Shown in pieces: positions 46,136 to 48,677 of a stretch of DNA of 48,677 bases (position 1 is the stretch's first letter; every line of letters starts with the position of its first letter). The translations under genes and the position numbers were made by a program. The notes below the pieces were generated by a model. The model did not search any database. It was not told the origin of the DNA and saw only the letters and a program-made list of their open reading frames with translations. The stretch is from an uncultured Muribaculaceae bacterium (lineage in GTDB: Bacteria > Bacteroidota > Bacteroidia > Bacteroidales > Muribaculaceae): positions 1 to 48,677 of the forward strand of contig CAMXAZ010000015.1 of the NCBI GenBank assembly GCA_947179295.1, in the 5' to 3' direction.

Positions 46136-47085
46136 GGGTTGACCTCCTGGATATCTATTATCTGATGGAGGATGGCGAATATTGTCAGTCCGGCTGTGGA
46201 ATGGATCTGAAGTTTCGCGGAAATGTTTCGCCGATAAGTGGTCACGGTGTGTATCGACAGACAGAGGTGGTCGGCGATCTCTTTGTTGGCCATGCCTTTG
46301 GCCACACATGAAAGAATCTCTTTCTCTCTGGCAGTCATGCTCTCGATAAGACTTTCAGCCGGAATTTCAGTATTCTTCTCAGTCTCCTTTTCGCGGGAGC
46401 TGATTCTGACTGATTTTTCAAGTTTCTCTACATTGGGAATGAAGAGCATGTTTTCGATTTTGCAATGATTCGTAAGCTCTTTGCCACAATATATTATATC
46501 CATCAGTGCTGAAGTCAGTATCGGATTTTCGCGTTCATGATAGTGACAGATGAAGATCTCTTTCAGCTCGGTCAGCTTTTCAGCCATGCTTCCGTGTTCA
46601 AGCGAATAGTCTGTGATGCGGAAACTGTCACTGCTCTCGCCATCGAGGAGTTTGGCGACGTAGCTGAAAATCACATCGTTTTCATGAGTCATATGGTTGT
46701 GGACTTCCTGCACATAGTCATCAAAGAATTTCAACAGAAGAAAAGCAATATCATTCACATCAGAGCAGTTGATGGATTCGATGAGCTTTCGCCTGATGGA
46801 GGGGAGAAGAAATTCAAGAAAATATGCGTGAGCGCTTCTCAGATAAGCCATCAGGGAGGGCAGCGAGATTTTGCAGCCGGTATAGTCAAGGCCGCTGACG
46901 AGGTTGCATACTGCTAAAAACGACTGACAGTCCACTCCGTCTTTCCGGCAGACTTCCCCTACGGTCTTTTCTCCGAATCCGAAAGAGATTCCAAATCTGT
47001 TCATCACCACCAGCAGCATCTGGTTGTCTTCGATGAGATCTGTGAGTTTGTCGTCTGCGGTGTAACTGTTTCTGTCAAGTGCCAT
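46126..47085 (-). CDS. Regulator fusing a YtfE-like hemerythrin domain to a LuxR helix-turn-helix
   Basis: A 319-residue protein from ATG 47085 (MALDRNSYTADDKLTDLIEDN); the frame reaching 47190 crosses the promoter. An ScdA_N-like start (about 10-65; LTDLIEDNQMLLVVMNRFGI) precedes a hemerythrin-like four-helix domain (about 80-220). His86, His131, Glu135, His164, His207 and Glu211 align in order and spacing with the di-iron ligands of E. coli YtfE (His84, His129, Glu133, His160, His204, Glu208). The vicinal cysteines of the YtfE N-terminus are absent: the DFCCGG position reads SFGFGE. A LuxR-type helix-turn-helix lies at about 250-305 (TAREKEILSCVAKGMANKEIADHL). It should therefore be an intracellular sensor of NO, O2 or iron acting as a transcription factor, which is inference. 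Divergent from the porin gene. Confidence 0.88.
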   Translation of the reverse strand: MALDRNSYTADDKLTDLIEDNQMLLVVMNRFGISFGFGEKTVGEVCRKDGVDCQSFLAVCNLVSGLDYTGCKISLPSLMAYLRSAHAYFLEFLLPSIRRKLIESINCSDVNDIAFLLLKFFDDYVQEVHNHMTHENDVIFSYVAKLLDGESSDSFRITDYSLEHGSMAEKLTELKEIFICHYHERENPILTSALMDIIYCGKELTNHCKIENMLFIPNVEKLEKSVRISSREKETEKNTEIPAESLIESMTAREKEILSCVAKGMANKEIADHLCLSIHTVTTYRRNISAKLQIHSTAGLTIFAILHQIIDIQEVNPHI

Positions 47086-47122
47086 AAATAGATAGTTGAA
47101 AAAAGGGCGTGGAAATCCAATG

Positions 47123-47164
47123 CAAAGGTACTTATGAATATAAAGGTGTGCCATACTCAAAAAT
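47123..47164 (-). promoter_or_regulatory. Promoter and upstream box of the hemerythrin-LuxR gene
   Basis: Minus strand: the box ATTTTTGAGTAT (47164-47153), 22 nt, then TACCTTTG (47130-47123), followed by CA. The -33 position reads TGGC. The same box occurs at the identical distance before the porin promoter. Confidence 0.7.
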
Positions 47165-47221
47165 AATGATTTTTCAGGCTTTGCAGGCATTCAGGATAAT
47201 TGTTTGCGTGAATTTTATCCC

Positions 47222-47263
47222 ATTTTTGAGTATTGTCCCTGAATTGGAGTCGATCTACCTTTG
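47222..47263 (+). promoter_or_regulatory. Promoter and upstream box of the porin gene
   Basis: Plus strand: the box ATTTTTGAGTAT (47222-47233), 22 nt, then TACCTTTG (47256-47263), followed by CA. The -33 element TTGT (47233-47236) overlaps the end of the box, so a bound protein would sit at about -40, where class II activators act. With the other copy it makes a perfect 12-bp inverted repeat 57 nt apart. Confidence 0.75.
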
Positions 47264-47285
47264 CAGCGAAAAATTTTAAATACCA

Positions 47286-48614
47286 ATGAATTGCAGAGCA
47301 TTTATCGTTTCAACTATTCTCATGCTGTCGGCATTTTCGGCTGTAAAGGCCCAAAACACTGTTCAGGCCGCGGCGGCCGCGGATACGGCAGGATATAATA
47401 AATTTCGTTTCGGAGGCTATGGAGAGATGGTGGCCTCATTCAAGGACTATGGCATCAACCGCTTTGACGGAACTGCCACCGGTAACACCAGGACCCACCG
47501 AAACACAATTTCAATTCCACGTTTTGTCCTTGCTCTGGACTATAAATTTACACCAAAATGGATTCTCGGTGCCGAAATCGAGTTCGAGAGCGGCGGCACC
47601 GGAACGGCTGTCGAACTGGAAAACAGTGAAAACGGGGAATACGAAACCGAAATAGAAAAGGGTGGGGAGGTTGCTCTGGAGCAATTCCACATCACCCGTC
47701 TGATCGTTCCGCAGTTCAATGTCAGGGTCGGCCATATGATAGTGCCTGTCGGACTTACCAATGCCCACCATGAACCGATCAATTTCTTCGGCACAATACG
47801 CCCGCAGGCCGAGACGCAGCTGCTCCCCTCGACCTGGCACGAGACAGGCATACAGGTTTTCGGATCGTTCGGGCGGCAGTTCTCGCGTTTTGACTATCAG
47901 CTGATGGTCGTGGCCGGACTGAATGCCAACGGATTCAACCGCGACGAATGGATCATAGGAGGCAAGCAGGGATTTTTCGAACAGGATAATTTTACTTCGC
48001 CCGCTTATGTCGGTCGTCTGGACTACAGCGGTGTGCCCGGACTGCGCACCGGAGTCTCGTTCTATTATTGCCGCGATGCCGGAGCAAATGCCGATAAAGA
48101 ACACACCTATGCCTCTGTAGGCAGGATTCCGGTGGCCATCGGCACCTGGGACGCGCAATACAGAAACCGCTTTGTCACCGCCCGTGCCAATGTCACCTAC
48201 GGCTATGTCGGCAACTCGGCGGCTCTCAGCGAAGCCAACCGGATGCTGTCAAACAAATCGCCTTACAGCCGCCTGATACCCGTGGCAAAAAACTCACTGG
48301 GCTATGGTGCGGAAGCCGGACTGAATCTGAAATCCGTGATCGGAGGCGCATGTCCGGTCATCTATCCCTTCGCAAGATACGAATACTATAATCCGCAGTA
48401 TCGCGGCCAGGGGCGCATGACTATGGACAAGCGTCTTGAAGTCAGTCAGTGGCAGATGGGGCTCAACTGGTTCGCGCTTCCCAATCTGGTTGTCAAGGCT
48501 GATTATGCCACACGCCGGATAGGCACATCAAAGGTATTCGGCAAGGGAACTTACAATTCAGAAAATGAATTCTCGGTCGGACTGGCCTACATCGGATGGT
48601 TCATACGGAAATAA
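47286..48614 (+). CDS. Outer-membrane porin (OprO/P-like beta-barrel)
   Basis: A 442-residue protein with a signal peptide ending about residue 22 (VKAQ). The rest alternates in short amphipathic strands typical of a 16-strand-type porin: FRFGGYGEMVASF near 41-53, FVLALDYKFTPKWILGAEIEFE near 80-101, FNVRVGHMIVPVG, and a terminal strand FSVGLAYIGWFIRK. The overall pattern resembles the phosphate-selective porin O/P family in Bacteroidetes. The solute is unknown and phosphate should not be assumed. It shares a promoter box with the divergent hemerythrin-LuxR regulator. Confidence 0.87.
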   Translation: MNCRAFIVSTILMLSAFSAVKAQNTVQAAAAADTAGYNKFRFGGYGEMVASFKDYGINRFDGTATGNTRTHRNTISIPRFVLALDYKFTPKWILGAEIEFESGGTGTAVELENSENGEYETEIEKGGEVALEQFHITRLIVPQFNVRVGHMIVPVGLTNAHHEPINFFGTIRPQAETQLLPSTWHETGIQVFGSFGRQFSRFDYQLMVVAGLNANGFNRDEWIIGGKQGFFEQDNFTSPAYVGRLDYSGVPGLRTGVSFYYCRDAGANADKEHTYASVGRIPVAIGTWDAQYRNRFVTARANVTYGYVGNSAALSEANRMLSNKSPYSRLIPVAKNSLGYGAEAGLNLKSVIGGACPVIYPFARYEYYNPQYRGQGRMTMDKRLEVSQWQMGLNWFALPNLVVKADYATRRIGTSKVFGKGTYNSENEFSVGLAYIGWFIRK

Positions 48615-48626
48615 GGGAAATAATAA

Positions 48627-48650
48627 GAGGTTGTTTAAAAACAAGAGTTA
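48627..48650. repeat. Dispersed palindrome, copy E (half intact)
   Basis: The left arm AGAGGTTGTTT (48627-48637) is intact. The right side reads AAAAACAAGAGTT, so only part of the pairing remains. It begins 13 nt after the porin stop. Confidence 0.55.
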
Positions 48651-48677
48651 AAATCTGAGTGGTGTATCTTTTAGATA

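Overview
The window comes from a Bacteroidales chromosome, most likely Muribaculaceae-like (the family is inference). The evidence is the Bacteroidetes promoter signature (TTG, about 19-21 nt, TAnnTTTG) in front of many genes, weak or absent Shine-Dalgarno sites, a TonB system with two ExbD paralogues, a periplasmic lipoprotein GalM, lipoproteins with acidic residues after the lipid cysteine, and a six-gene Na+-NQR operon. No rRNA, tRNA or CRISPR array was seen.

Layout. 1-840 (minus): a cobalamin riboswitch leads into an Ig/PKD-like lipoprotein that ends abruptly in AT-rich sequence resembling an insertion-sequence end. 930-4400 (plus): ybaK, aroC, a YhcC-type radical SAM gene and upp. 4547-10509 (minus): metK with a long structured leader, a Wza-Wzc polysaccharide export/co-polymerase pair and a small lipoprotein. 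10593-16677 (minus): clpB, then exbB-exbD-exbD-tonB upstream of it, closed by a strong terminator. 17037-23007 (plus): nqrABCDEF, followed by a convergent nitroreductase. 23828-25108 (plus): O-acetylhomoserine sulfhydrylase. 25240-37987 (minus): a carbohydrate block with galM, a sodium/solute symporter, araD, araA and araB, then GH31, GH43 and an SGNH acetylesterase. These fit removal of acetyl, xylosyl, arabinosyl or glucosyl groups from plant glycans and use of L-arabinose. No SusC/SusD pair or dedicated regulator is present here. 38354-44835 (plus): a LytS-type kinase, a LytTR regulator, a TolC-like protein, a MacA-like protein, a MacB ATPase and a MacB permease. 45235-48614: a flavodoxin/ferredoxin fusion (plus), a convergent regulator fusing a YtfE-like hemerythrin domain to a LuxR helix-turn-helix (minus), and a divergent outer-membrane porin (plus).

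The most interesting part is the right end. The hemerythrin-LuxR regulator keeps all six di-iron ligand positions of YtfE but lacks its N-terminal cysteine pair. It shares with the divergent porin a perfect 12-bp box at exactly the same distance (22 nt) from each -7 element. This looks like an iron, NO or oxygen-responsive switch that controls itself and the porin. Other points worth checking are a dispersed palindromic repeat family (five intergenic copies), the truncated B12-controlled lipoprotein at the left edge, and the metK leader, whose folded element has partial S-box-like strings but no S-box architecture.
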